NCBI GenBank assembly: GCA_051645705.1
Contig: JBOFBU010000002.1
Coordinates: 434,001 to 498,000 of the forward strand
Reading direction: 5' to 3'
From: UBA710 sp051645705
GTDB taxonomy: Bacteria > Bacillota_I > Bacilli_A > Mycoplasmatales > Metamycoplasmataceae
DNA length: 64,000 bases
Part shown: positions 11,774-23,149 of the stretch, one piece after another
Layout of the letters: every line of letters begins with the position of its first letter
How positions within the stretch are numbered: position 1 is the first letter of the stretch
Notes under the pieces: model-generated
The model's input: only the letters and a program-made list of their open reading frames with translations
Told to the model about the DNA's origin: nothing
Databases searched by the model: none
Translations under genes and position numbers: made by a program

Positions 11774-14705
11774 CTTTTATTATTATATCTTTAATTTTAT
11801 AACCATATTGATTTTTAAATGAATTAAAATATTTAATTACTTTAATTTTAATTATTTGGTTTTCTTTTAAAATATTTTTATATTTTTCCCATATTTCTTT
11901 AAATAGAAAAAAAGTCTCTTTTTTTGAAGAATCCATTACTTCTATAATTCCTATTTCATTTTGATTTTTATCTTTTTTTTCTGAAATTTTATTAATCATC
12001 AAACATAGTATATATTCTATACCTTCTTTAATATTTGCTAATTTATCATCACTTTCAAATTTAATTGTAGGAAATGCATTATAAATACCACCTAATTGTT
12101 CTATTTCGTTTTTTGCCTCAAAAATAAAGTCCATTTCACTTTCAACTAATGAAAGCTCTTCTTCAGCATCAAAATTCAGAGTAATAGTTTTATCTGTTTT
12201 TGATTTAATACTAATGTTTTCATAATAATAATTAGCATCTTCTAAATTAGATATAAGTGTTTTCATATTTCCAAATTCTCTTAAAGAATTAGAGAGAATA
12301 AGTTTTTCAATAATAGAATCACCAATTCCAATTTTTTTAGCTCTTGCAATGAAATTAAAAAAAGATGAAAAATAACCATTTTTGTTTCTTTCTTCAATTA
12401 TTTTTTGAGATGCAATTTGACCTATTCCTTTAATAAGTTGAAAGGTTAATATAATTTTATTATTTTCGTTATAAACGGTCATATTTGATTTATTTATTAG
12501 AGGAGATAAAACTTCATATTTATATTTTTTCATTTCAATTACATAATTATTTATAGTTTCAATTCCTGGAAGAGGATTTAAAATAGAACAATAAAAGAAA
12601 ACGGGAAATTTAGCTTTTAAAAAAGCCATTTGATATGTAAGAGTAGCATATGAAACTGCATGAGCTTTATTAAAACCATATTGAGCAAATTTTTCTATTT
12701 GATTAAAAACATTATTTGCCACATCTTCGCTATATCCATTTGATTTTGAACCATCTATAAATTTTAATTTTAAATTAGTAATTTCTTTTAAGTTTTTTTT
12801 ACTTATTGCCTTTCTTAAAATATCTGCTTCTGAATAAGACATAAGAGCAATTGATTTGGCTATTTCCATTATTTGTTCTTGATAGATAATAATGCCATTA
12901 GTTTCTTTTACTATTTCATTATAAACATCAGAAACATATTCCATTTTTTGAATACCATTTTTAATATCTATATATTGCTTAATATTTTGCATTGGTCCAG
13001 GTCTAAAAAGAGATATAATGTCGACTATATCAAGAAACTTATTTACCTTAACTCTTTTTAACGTATTAATCATTCCCTGAGATTCCATTTGAAAAATACC
13101 AATTGTATCTCCATTATTTAATAAATTAAAAGTACTTTCATCTGAGTAATTAATATTATTAATATTAAATAAAGGATTTTCTTTTTTGATTAATTCAATT
13201 ATATTTTTAATAATTGTTAATGTTTTAAGACCAAGTAAATCAATTTTTAGTAGTCCTCATTTTTCTAAATAATCCATTGATAATTGACTGACAAAATTAC
13301 CATTTTCTAAATAAATGGGAATAGTATTATTCAACTTTTCTTTGCTTATTATAATTCCGGCAGCATGTATTCCTGTTTGTCTAGGAAAATTTTGTATTTT
13401 AATTGCTAAATTTAAGATACTATCAAATTCAACTTTTGATTTAATTTTAGCCCTAAACTTAGCATCATTTTTATATGCACTTTCTAAATCATGATCAATA
13501 TTAATAAGTTTAGTTATTTCATTTATTTCATTAAATTTAATATTCTTAATTTTAGCTATATCTTTTAATGCGCTTTTAGCACTTAATTTTTGAAATGTAG
13601 TTATTAAACAGACATGATCATTTCCATATTTTTTTCTTATATATTCAAATATTTCTTCTCTTCTATCATCTTGAATATCTATATCGATATCAGGCATTGA
13701 TATTCTTGAAAGATTTAAAAATCTTTCAAATACTAGACCAAATTCTAGGGGATTAATTCTTGTAATTCCTAAAATAAAACAAACTATAGAAGATGCTGCC
13801 GAACCTCTTCCTGGACCTATTGCAATATTAGATTTATTAGCAAAATTTATAATATCAAATATAATTAAAAAATAATCTGAAAAATTTAATTTTTTTATAA
13901 CATCTAATTCAAATTTAATTCGACTAATCGCTTCTTCTTTATTGTTAAAATATTTTTGATAATTAGGTATATTTTCATTAATTATTTTTTTAAGATATTC
14001 AAACGAAGATAAATTTTCATCATTTACAAATGTAGGAAAATTATATTTACCAAAATCAACAGAAAATTCAAAATAACATGATTTAGCAATATCATTCGTT
14101 TTATTAATCATTAATTCATTTTCTGAATAAGGGGAAAATACATCTATTTCTTTCTTTATTTTTTCACCATTTTTAATTTCGTTTAATGCATTTATTATTT
14201 CTTTACCAGATTCGTTCAAACATATTTGTTCTTTTATTAAAATTGATCTTTTATCATTAATTTCTTCAGAATTATAAAAAACAAAATCTTTTGGAATTTG
14301 TTTTTTATAATTTGAAAAAAATCCATATTTAGGATGATCTATTAATAATAAATCACTAGTATTTAATTCATCTAAATTTATATTATTGTTCGTTATAGAG
14401 GAACTAATTTTAATAAGTTTTTGAAATCCAGCATAGGATTTAGCTATAACTATAATTCTATAATTTTTATCTAATTCATTAATATCTAAATCAATTCCAA
14501 AAATAGGTTTAAGACCTAATAACTCACATTTTTGTTTAAATTCAGCTAATGAAAAAAAATTATTATGTTCAGTTATAACGGCATATTCAAACCCATTATT
14601 TAATTGATAATTCAAATATTCATCAATCAAAATAGAAGATTCTAAAATAGAAAATTCGGTATTTAAATGAAGATTAATGAATTTATTTGTTTTTCTCAAG
14701 ATCAT
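11763..14705 (-). CDS. dnaE: DNA polymerase III alpha subunit, DnaE type
   Basis: A replicative C-family polymerase of 980 residues. Order: N-terminal PHP domain, palm with GPGRGSAASSIVCF and the catalytic-aspartate region MPDIDIDIQDDRR, then KIDLLGLKTL, FQMESQG, a fingers/HhH region and an OB-fold-like C-terminus. The length fits mycoplasma DnaE. The PHP start reads NLHLNTEFS where active PHP domains have HLHxHTEYS, so two metal-ligand histidines are replaced by Asn and proofreading is unlikely. I prefer ATG 14705; an adjoining TTG at 14708 would add one residue, and no strong Shine-Dalgarno decides. The start lies within the upstream Gln/Asn-rich gene and the end within the downstream exonuclease gene, so the three are probably co-translated. 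Confidence 0.92.
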
Positions 14706-15096
14706 CAACTACTAATTTTTTAGTTAATTTTAAATATTGTTCATAATCAATTTCTCTAGTTTCAAAAAGAAATTTAACTGTGTTTAATTTTTCTTTAGTT
14801 TCTGAGCAAAATTGTTCATCAAAAATAGAGGGTTCTTCCTGCATGTTGCTATAAGAATTATTCATTTGATTTTCATTATAAAACATTTGAGGTGCTGGTT
14901 GATTTTGTTGAAACCCATTATTTTGTTGTTGATAAGGATTAACCATATTTTGTTGATTCATCATTGGGTTTTGATCAAATGAAAATACTTGTGTTTGAGG
15001 AATTGAATTATTATATACAACATTTGGTTGATTTTGAGGATATTCAATAACTTGAGATGGTACTCCATTAATATTTATTATTCTTGTTTTATACAT
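14683..15096 (-). CDS. Gln/Asn-rich small protein upstream of dnaE (unknown function)
   Basis: A 137-residue protein starting at ATG 15094-15096. Residues 1-15 are ordinary (MYKTRIININGV). Residues about 20-85 are low-complexity and rich in Gln, Asn, Pro, Met and Tyr (for example NPMMNQQNMVNPYQQQNN). A C-terminal segment of about 45 residues is helical and charged (EKLNTVKFLFETREIDYEQY, then LKLTKKLVVDDLEK). That C-terminal pattern resembles short-C-terminal-domain (SHOCT)-like segments, but this is a weak impression. There is no signal peptide or membrane segment, so it is cytoplasmic. Its last 23 bases overlap the dnaE start, which suggests co-expression with the polymerase. I do not recognise a function. 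Confidence 0.7.
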   Translation of the reverse strand: MYKTRIININGVPSQVIEYPQNQPNVVYNNSIPQTQVFSFDQNPMMNQQNMVNPYQQQNNGFQQNQPAPQMFYNENQMNNSYSNMQEEPSIFDEQFCSETKEKLNTVKFLFETREIDYEQYLKLTKKLVVDDLEKNK

Positions 15097-15160
15097 AATT
15101 ACTCCAATTTAGTTTAAATTATTTTCTATTTTTATATTCTTATTATACAACAAATAAAAA

Positions 15161-16501
15161 TTACATTCCAAATGCAGATGGATCAAATCCACCAGTTTTT
15201 CCACCAACCTTACTTATTTCTTTTATTCTTTTTTTCATATTTTCAAAATCATTAAGTAATTTGTTATATTCTTTAATATCTCTTCCAGACCCTTTAATTA
15301 TTCTATTTTTTCTTGAAGCATTTTTTAGAAGCTTAGGATTTTTTCTTTCTTCTTTTGTCATAGAATTTATTAATATTTCATATAATTTTATTTTATCTTC
15401 AGCACTATCTAATTTATTTTCATCAACCTTTATTGAATTTGGAAGCATTTTAATTAATTTTGATATTTTACCCATTTTCCTTACTTGTTTAAGATTATTT
15501 AATAAATCATCAAGATCGAATTCTCCCTTCATCATTTTTCTAAACATTTTTTTAGATTCATCTTTATCAATAACTGATTCAGCTTTTTCTATAAGAGATA
15601 ATACATCTCCCATTCCTAAAATTCTTTCAGCCATTCTTTCAGGATGAAATAAATCTAAATTATTTATTTTTTCTCCAGTACCTATAAAAAGAATAGGAAT
15701 TTTTAATAAGTATGTTACAGAAAGGGCTGCCCCACCTCTACTATCAGAATCTAACTTTGTTAAAATAGATCCATCTAACTGTAATTTATCATTAAATATC
15801 TGAGCTACATTAATAATATCTTGACCACTCATTGCATCTAAAACAAAAATACTTTTATTTGGTTTTGCAATTTTTTTGATATCTACTAGTTCTGTCATCA
15901 ATTCTTCATTAATTGATAACCTTCCAGCAGTATCGATAATTACTAAATCATAATTTTCACTTCTTGCTTTTTTTATTCCGTTTTCTACGATTGTTCTTGG
16001 ATCTACTTCAATACCCATTTCAAAAAGATCAACATTTATTTCTTTTGCTAATTTACTTAATTGATTAATAGCGGCAGGTCTATAAATATCTGCTGCTATT
16101 AATAAAACATTTTTAATATTATTTTTTCTTTTTAAATAAGTTGCTAATTTAGCTACAGTAGTTGTTTTTCCTCCACCCTGTAATCCAACCAACATTAAAA
16201 TATAAGGAGTTTTTTCAACTTTTATTTCATGTGCTTTAGTTCCTAAAACTTTAGTAAGTTCTTCCTTAATTATTTTTACCATTTGTTGAGAAGGGTTAAG
16301 TTTATTAATAAGTTCTTGTCCAATAACTTTTTCTTTTACAGAATTTGTAAAATCCTTAACTACTGCTAAATTAACATCGGCCTCTAATAAAGACATTTTT
16401 ATTTCTCTAGTTATTTCTAAAATATCGGTTTCAGTAAGAATGGTTTTCTTATTGATATTAGCCATTGTTTTTTGAATTTTTGAACCTAAAAAATCAAACA
16501 T
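15161..16501 (-). CDS. ffh: Signal recognition particle protein Ffh (SRP54)
   Basis: A 446-residue SRP GTPase. The N domain is followed by the G domain with the P-loop GLQGGGKTTT (around residue 108), DTAGR and TKLDSDSRGGAALS. The C-terminal M domain binds 4.5S RNA and signal peptides and contains RKMGKISKLIKMLP and the basic helix GSGRDIKEYNKLLNDFENMK. Length is typical. The ATG at 16501 is preceded by AAGGAGAAT, a strong ribosome binding site. It targets membrane and secreted proteins co-translationally, important here given the many lipoproteins and permeases. It sits in a minus-strand run between a YbjQ-like gene and the dnaE genes. Confidence 0.97.
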   Translation of the reverse strand: MFDFLGSKIQKTMANINKKTILTETDILEITREIKMSLLEADVNLAVVKDFTNSVKEKVIGQELINKLNPSQQMVKIIKEELTKVLGTKAHEIKVEKTPYILMLVGLQGGGKTTTVAKLATYLKRKNNIKNVLLIAADIYRPAAINQLSKLAKEINVDLFEMGIEVDPRTIVENGIKKARSENYDLVIIDTAGRLSINEELMTELVDIKKIAKPNKSIFVLDAMSGQDIINVAQIFNDKLQLDGSILTKLDSDSRGGAALSVTYLLKIPILFIGTGEKINNLDLFHPERMAERILGMGDVLSLIEKAESVIDKDESKKMFRKMMKGEFDLDDLLNNLKQVRKMGKISKLIKMLPNSIKVDENKLDSAEDKIKLYEILINSMTKEERKNPKLLKNASRKNRIIKGSGRDIKEYNKLLNDFENMKKRIKEISKVGGKTGGFDPSAFGM

Positions 16502-16600
16502 ATTCTCCTTAAAATTAATTTTAATTAATTAATTAAATTTAAAAATATTATAACTTAATTAAATATCATTTTAATTTAAAGAATAAAATTATTTTATTTA

Positions 16601-16831
16601 TTAAACAAATTTTACAGCAGTACCAATAATACAAGTACTTCCATTTGATGCTGTATAAGGTCTAATTCCTACAACTGCATCTGCACTTAATTTTATAGCT
16701 TCATCTTTTAATTTATTTATAGCTTTTTCCATTTCAGTTTTATTGAAAATGCTTATAGTTCTATTTCCGAAAATAAGACCAATAATTTCATATTTTTTTT
16801 CTGGAATTAAGTCAGTTGTTGTTAAAATCAT
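16601..16831 (-). CDS. YbjQ/UPF0145-family small protein
   Basis: A 76-residue protein from ATG 16829-16831. It has the pattern of the YbjQ (DUF74, UPF0145) family: an N-terminal beta strand ending in a Thr-rich TTTDLIP, a central helix (AINKLKDEAIKLSADAVVGI) and a C-terminal strand ending GTAVKF. The phrase ADAVVGIRP corresponds to the family's conserved A(N/D)AVIGV motif. Full-length members are about 100-110 residues, so this is a short version. Members form ring-like pentamers of unsettled function. It lies 29 bases downstream of the metallophosphoesterase gene on the same strand. Confidence 0.75.
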   Translation of the reverse strand: MILTTTDLIPEKKYEIIGLIFGNRTISIFNKTEMEKAINKLKDEAIKLSADAVVGIRPYTASNGSTCIIGTAVKFV

Positions 16832-16860
16832 AATTTAATTATTATATAGTAAATTTAAAA

Positions 16861-17334
16861 TTAAATTTCCTTAATTTCAAATTCAATATTATGATCAAAA
16901 ACCCTGCAAATAATGAATGAAGCTTTAGAATTGCCTCTTGGATATGTTATAGAACCTGGATTTATAATAAATTTATTTTTTTCAATCTTTTCAATTTTAT
17001 TTATATGAGTATGTCCATGAATAATTACATCTACATCAAATAATTTTAAAAACTTTTTCATGTATTCTTTATTATCTAATTGAGAATAGTTTCCTAGTAA
17101 ATGTCCATGTTGTAGAAAAAATTTAATATTATCAACTTCAAAAAAAACATCAGTATTGTTTTCATCAAAATCATTATTTCCTTTTACATGATATGTAAAA
17201 TTTTCTTTTATAAAATTTAAATCTGTTTCATAATCACCAGCACAAACACTAATATCATGAAAATTTTCACTTAATATTTTTTTTATAGCATTATTATTTC
17301 CATGAGAATCAGAAATTATTATAATTGTTTTCAT
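16861..17334 (-). CDS. YfcE/MJ0936-family metallophosphoesterase
   Basis: A 157-residue phosphodiesterase of the calcineurin-like superfamily. The metal-binding motifs appear in order: SDSHGN, CAGDYE, KGNND, QHGH and HGHTH, followed by NPGS and RG, as in YfcE/MJ0936. Such enzymes hydrolyse phosphodiesters in vitro; the physiological substrate is generally unknown. ATG 17332-17334 is only 2 bases after the stop of the upstream lipoprotein gene, so the two are transcribed and probably translated together, though no functional link is obvious. Cytoplasmic, no signal peptide. Confidence 0.9.
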   Translation of the reverse strand: MKTIIIISDSHGNNNAIKKILSENFHDISVCAGDYETDLNFIKENFTYHVKGNNDFDENNTDVFFEVDNIKFFLQHGHLLGNYSQLDNKEYMKKFLKLFDVDVIIHGHTHINKIEKIEKNKFIINPGSITYPRGNSKASFIICRVFDHNIEFEIKEI

Positions 17335-17336
17335 AT

Positions 17337-18194
17337 CTAATTAACTTTAAAGCCAGAAACTCTTATATTTTCTTTAATAATTGTTTTTCCTGGATAGATT
17401 GTTGGATTAATTAAAACCAGCTTCATAAGAAGAATATTTTTATTTTTTCCAGAAGGAGCAAATACACTATTTGTAAAATCTATTTCTCATCCATTACGTT
17501 GAACAGGAAGAGGTTGAAAAATATATTTTTCAAAATTTATTTGAGGATTAGCTATAAATTCATCTACAGAAATAGGAGTATTTTGATTGTTATATAATAA
17601 ATTAGAATTTTCTAAAACACCATTTTCTATATAATTTTGTTCTATAGAAAAAGTATCTCCAATTCTTACATTTACTCCATATCTAATCGAAAGAGAATTT
17701 ATACTATTATTAGCTATAGATATAGAAATATTATTATCTAATGAATAAAAATTATTTTTTCCAGTATATTTATATAAATTTTTTCCATTTAATTTAACAT
17801 TGAAAATAAATGAAGCAAAATTTTCATCATTATCAACATTACTTATTGAAACATCTTCAACAACATCAATATCAAATAATGTAAAAAAAGGAATAGGTAC
17901 ATTTAAAAAATTACTAACAATATTTGTTTGAGGAATTTTATATTTTTCAAAAGTAAAATTTTCTTTAAAAGTTTTAATTGATTGCAAATCATAAATATTA
18001 GTTGAAGGAGTTCCGTCTGGATTATTTTTAAAAGTAAAATTTTTTAACATTTCATTTCAATTAATAAAATTATTTAATTGATCTGAAGTTATATTTTTTG
18101 TTTCTTTTGGTGCTGTTGAAGAACAAGAAATAAAACTCAAAAAAGGCAAAACAACTACAGGAGAAATTAATCAAAAATTTATTTTATTTTTCAT
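17337..18194 (-). CDS. Lipoprotein of unknown function
   Basis: A 285-residue surface lipoprotein. The start ATG 18192-18194 gives a signal peptide (MKNKINFWLISPVVVLPFL) ending in the lipobox SFISC, so the mature protein begins with a lipidated Cys at about residue 24. The mature part is Asn- and Phe-rich with beta-strand-like patterns (NFASFIFNVKLNGKNLYKYT). It reads through TGA Trp codons, including one near the C-terminus (NGW). I do not recognise a family. It is the first gene of a minus-strand run and lies divergent from alaS, with 30 bases between the two start codons. Confidence 0.85.
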
Positions 18195-18224
18195 TCTTAT
18201 TATTTTACATTAAAATAATTAAAT

Positions 18225-20849
18225 ATGAAAACATCAAAAGAAATAAGACAAGCTTGAATAGATTACTTTGTTTCTAAAAAACATCTTTTTTTAGAAACTA
18301 AATCATTAGTTCCATACAAAGATAATTCATTATTATGAATAAATTCCGGAGTAGCAACTTTAAAAGATTATTTTTCAGGGAAAAAAACTCCTCCATCAAA
18401 GCGTCTTGTAAATTCCCAAAAATCACTTAGAACTAATGACGTTGAAAATGTTGGTATAACATCAAGACATCATACTTTTTTTGAAATGCTTGGAAATTTT
18501 TCTATTGGAGATTATTTTAAAGATGAGGCAATAGAATTTGCAGATGAATTTTTAACTAAAATAATTAAATTTGATAAAGAAAAACTTTTTATAACTTATT
18601 ATGAAAAAGATCATTTAGTTAAAGAAAAATGACTTTCTTTAGGTTATAAAGAAGAAAATATTATACCCGGGAGCAAAGAATTAAATTTTTGAGATATTGG
18701 AGAAGGACCTTGTGGACCTTGTACTGAAATTTTTTATGATAGAGGAATTAAGTATGATAAAAAAGGGAAAGAACTAATTGAAAAAGATATTGAAAATGAT
18801 AGATTTATAGAAATTTGAAATATTGTATTTTCTGAATTTAATAATTTAGGCAATGGAGAATATGTTCCTTTATCACAAAAAAATATAGATACTGGTGCAG
18901 GATTAGAAAGAATAGTTTCTATAATACAAGATGGACCTACTAATTTTGATACTGACTTATTTCTTCCGATAATAAATGCAATAGAAAAACAAACAAAATA
19001 TTCTTATAAAAAAGAAAATTATTTTGAAAAAAATGAAGAACAAACAAAAATAAATATGTACTTTAAAGTTATAGCTGATCATTTAAGAGCTTTTGTTAAT
19101 GCAATTCAGGACGGGGTTAAGCCTTCTAATCTTTCAAGGGGATATATTATAAGAAGACTTATAAGAAGAGCTTATTATTATGGAAGAAAATTAGGAATAA
19201 ATGAAGAAGCATTTTTATATAAATTAGTTCCTATAGTTAAAGACACTTTAATTTTTCCAATTAATATTAAAAACGTTCAAAAAATAATTTTTGATGAGGA
19301 AATTAAATTTTCTAAAACAATTGAAAAAGGAAAAAAAACACTTGAAATAGAAATTCAAAAATCAAAAGATTTCTTTTCTCCAATTGTAGCTTTTAAATTA
19401 TATGAAACATATGGGTTTCCAATTGATATGACAAAAGATATTCTTATTGAATATAACTTAAAACTTAATGATGAAGAAATAGAAAAATTAAAAGAAAAAC
19501 ATTCAAGCGTTTCAAAATCATTAAAAAATGAAATCGGATTTTCTAAAACAATTAATTCCTTATCGCTAATTCCTCAAAAAATAGATAATTTTATCGGTTA
19601 TGAAAATCTTGAATGCGATACAAAAATAGAAATGCTTTTAGATAATGAAAATAAGTTAGAAAAAAATAAAGGAATTTCTTATTTTATATTAAAAGATACA
19701 CCATTTTATGCAACTAGTGGTGGTCAAAAAGCAGATTCTGGATTTATACAACAAAAAGAAAATAAAATAAAAATTATTGATGTTTTTAAAGATAAATATA
19801 CAAATCATATTCATGTAATTGATGGAGAAATTAATTCTAAAGAAAAAGTATTTTGTTCTGTAGATAAAAACCTAAGAATAAAATCAATGAGAAACCACTC
19901 AGCTACTCACCTAACATTTGCTGCACTTAGAAATCTTTATAATACAGAAATTATTCAATTAGGTTCTGATAATAATCCTGATAGATTAACTTTTGATTTT
20001 CCACTTAAAACAAGACCAATTAAAGAAGAAATTAGTCAAATAGAAAAATTCGTTAAAAATTCTATTGCTTCTAATGTTGAAAGAGAATATATTGTAACTA
20101 ATATAGAACATGCAAAAGAAATAGGAGCCATATTAACCATAGAAGAAGAAGAATATTTAGATTCTTCTTCAGTAAGAGTTGTAAGATTTGGCACAATAAC
20201 AACTGATCTTTGTGGAGGAACCCACGTTAATAATACTAAAGAGATAGAAGACTATAAAATTATAAGTGTTGAAAGTAAAGGTACAAACATTTGAAGAATT
20301 AGAGCTATAACATCTTATGAGGAAGTTAATAATTATTGAAAAAAACAAAATGATATAGATGAAGATACACTCAAAAGATCATTGCTAAAATTAAAAGAAC
20401 TTAATAAAAAAGAAGCAGAAAAATTTGAAAATATAAAATATAGTAATTCATTAGAAGAAAAAAACCTTGAATTAAATAAAAAAATAGATGAGATTGCGAA
20501 ATTAATAAAAATTAATTTAAAAGAAAAAGAAAAAATAGATGTAAATGAAGTTGATTATGAAATAACAAATATTGGTTCTTATTCATTAATTTTTTTATCA
20601 GATATTAATCAAGAACAATTAAAAAATTTATCAGTTAATTTAAGAGAAAAAAATCCAAAATCAATTATTTTTTTATGCTCTAAAAATAAATCAATAATAA
20701 TTACTTCTAAAAAAGATAATTGTAAAGAATTTGCTGAAAAATTAAAAACAAAATTTTCAATCTCGGGTGGAGGAAATGAAATTTCTTGACAAGGAAAAAT
20801 TAATGATGAAATTACAATAAAAAATATTGAGGAATTATTTAAAAAATAA
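18225..20849 (+). CDS. alaS: Alanyl-tRNA synthetase
   Basis: An 874-residue class II synthetase. The catalytic core includes HHTFFEMLGNFSIGDYF and the GEGPCGPCTEIFYD motif, with the tRNA recognition region RGYIIRRLIRRA. The editing domain keeps its zinc-site motifs HSATHL and CGGTH, so mischarged Ser/Gly-tRNA clearance appears intact, in contrast to LeuRS in this window. The C-terminal domain is short but retains SGGGNEISWQGK. ATG 18225 begins the conserved IRQAWIDYF segment. Its TAA shares its last A with the ruvX ATG, so the two genes are translationally coupled. Many TGA Trp codons occur (first in RQAWID). Confidence 0.97.
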
Positions 20850-21271
20850 TGGGGAGAATAATTTGTCTAGATCTTGGCACAAAAAAAACAGGTATAGCCA
20901 TTTCAGATCCTTTAAAAATTATTTCACAAGCTTTAAAAATAATTAGACATGAAGCGAATGATAATAATTTTCTTCTTGATGAAATATTAAAAATAATGGA
21001 GGAAAATAAACCTATTGATTGTGTTGTTATAGGTTATCCAATTTCAAAACAAAATTTTGAAACTATTATGAGTAAAAAAGTATTAATCTTTAAGGAGATT
21101 TTAGAAAGTAAAATTGATTTACCTATTATTTTACAAAAAGAAACATATAGCTCTCAAAATGCTGATTCAATTATGAGTGATCTTAATTTATCTAAAAAAG
21201 CAAAAAAGCAAAAAAAAGATGCTTTAGCCGCACAAATTATTTTAAGTGATTTTCTCTTAATGAAATATTAA
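20849..21271 (+). CDS. ruvX: RuvX/YqgF-family RNase H-fold nuclease
   Basis: A 140-residue protein with the YqgF pattern: CLDLGTKKTGIAISDP near the N-terminus, VVIGYPI in the middle, and a C-terminal region with DADSIMS-like SQNADSIMSDL and KDALAAQIILSDFL. The family is implicated in 16S rRNA 5'-end maturation, with earlier proposals for Holliday-junction resolution. The start overlaps the alaS stop by one base. The 3' end overlaps the convergent glycosyltransferase gene by 4 bases. The alaS-ruvX pairing is common in Firmicutes and mollicutes, supporting the call. Confidence 0.9.
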   Translation: MGRIICLDLGTKKTGIAISDPLKIISQALKIIRHEANDNNFLLDEILKIMEENKPIDCVVIGYPISKQNFETIMSKKVLIFKEILESKIDLPIILQKETYSSQNADSIMSDLNLSKKAKKQKKDALAAQIILSDFLLMKY

Positions 21272-22194
21272 AATCTAATAATTTTAACTATTAAATAGTA
21301 AAAAAACATTCATCAATTAGAAGGAAAACCAGGAACTCTTTTTATTAGTTTTTTGAATTTAATTTTCAAATTTCTTTTTTCATCTTTAGTCATTTTAGAA
21401 CTAAATCAAATATACGAATGTAAAACAGAAAAATAAAATAATATTTGATTTTTAAGATAACCATCATATTTTTTATTTTCTCTTAATTTATCTATTTTAT
21501 TTAATAAATCTCTTATTTGTTTATATGCAAAATTCACTTTTTCATATGGCATTTTTTTATCTCTAGATAATGAACTACCATCGTTAATATAATAGTATAA
21601 TCTTTCATTAATGATTGCAATTTTTTCAGTTAAAAGAAATCAATAATTTAATGATCCAGCATCTTCAAAAAATCTATATTTATCATTGAAACTAAGTTTA
21701 TTATTTTTAACAAAAGAAGTTCGATAAAAGATATTTCAAGCAAAAACAATATTAGATTTTAAATATTGTTCTTTAGTTATTATTTTTTTCTTTGGTTTCA
21801 TTACAAACCATTTTTTATTTTTATTATTAACTACGTTATATGCGTAAAAAAATATTAAATCTAATTCATTATTTTTATTTATTTCATCTATATTTTTTTG
21901 AATTAAATTTTTATCAATATAATCATCACTATCAACAAAAAAGAAATATGGTGTATCTACTAAATCAAGCAAAACATTCCTAGTTACTGATAAACCCAAA
22001 TTTTCTTGATTTTTTAAAACAATTCTTTCATCATTATAATTTGAAATAATTTTTTCAGTATTGTCCGTTGAACCATCATTAACTATTATTATTTTAAAAT
22101 TTTGATATGTTTGTTCACTAATAGAATCTAAACATTTTTTTATTGTTTTTTCTGAATTATAACAAGGAATTAAAATACTGACTTTGTTTTTCAT
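21268..22194 (-). CDS. Family 2 glycosyltransferase
   Basis: A 308-residue GT-A-fold enzyme. The nucleotide-sugar binding part shows SILIPCYNSEKTIKKCLDSI, IIIVNDGSTDNT and the DXD-type metal motif VDSDDYID at about residues 88-95. The C-terminal half is hydrophobic near its end (NWWMFFYYLIV), suggesting membrane association. It likely adds a sugar to a lipid or capsule precursor; donor and acceptor cannot be read. The stop at 21268-21270 is reached after two TGA Trp codons. It is divergent from a second GT2 gene with 46 bases between the starts, which must hold both promoters. Confidence 0.9.
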
Positions 22195-22240
22195 TTACAT
22201 AATTTTAACATAAATAAAATGATTAAGTTATAATATAAAA

Positions 22241-23149
22241 ATGAAATCATTTTCAATAATTATTCCAGCATATAATTCAGAAAACTATCTTAAGATAGCT
22301 ATATCATCAGTAATTGATCAAAACTATCCAAAAGAAAAAATTCAACTTATTATTGTTAATGATGGTTCGAGTGATAATACATCAAAAATAGCAAAAGAAT
22401 ATTCAGATAAATATAATTTTATTGAATTTTATAATAAAGAAAATGGTAATTGAGGATCAGTTATTAATTATGTAAGAGAAAATAAATTAGTAAAAAATGA
22501 TTTAGTTGTTGTTCTTGATTCCGATGATAAATTTAAACCAAATGCTTTTCAAATCATAAACAATTTAAGTGAAAAAGGGGAAGATAGAGACTTATATATT
22601 TCATCATTTAAAAAGTGAAACGGATTAAAAGAAAAGAAAAAACAAATTCCATTTTTCTTTTTTCTAAAAAGAAATTTAACTAATAAAACACAAATGCTTA
22701 CCCCGTTATGTGCGCCAATTATATATTTCTTTAAAAATCAAGTGTTTTATAAAACAAAAAAATTAAAAGAAAAAGTAGCTTATCAAGATTCTGATTTTTT
22801 TTCTCAAATTATTATGAATAGTAATGGCCTAAAATTTACAAAAAAAGTAACAAGCTTATATTTTTTTAATAGAGAAGGAAATTCTATGTCTCAACCATGA
22901 GATAAAAAGAGATTAGATGCTGAATTAGCATCAATATTTTCAGCAATTGAAAACGGTGCTCAAGAAATATCAGCATTTAGATTATGTCAAAAAAAATTGA
23001 GAGAAGCAATTTTAAAATATGATAAAGATTTTAAAATAACAGTTAATAGAAAATTCAAATTCGATTTTTTCCCTTTTTATATTAGATGAATTTTTTGAAT
23101 TATTTATTTTTTCCAATTAAAATCATTTTTTACAATTAAAAAATATTAA
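22241..23149 (+). CDS. Family 2 glycosyltransferase
   Basis: A 302-residue GT2 enzyme with SFSIIIPAYNSENYLKIAIS, LIIVNDGSSDNTSK and the DXD motif VVLDSDDKF, followed by a hydrophobic C-terminal stretch (WIFWIIYFFQLKSFF) that should anchor it in the membrane. GNWGSVINYVREN matches the acceptor-side helix of the family and contains a TGA Trp codon. In mycoplasmas such enzymes make glycoglycerolipids or surface polysaccharide; galU at 27989 would supply UDP-glucose. It is divergent from the neighbouring GT2 gene and overlaps the convergent flippase-fusion gene by 14 bases. Confidence 0.9.
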
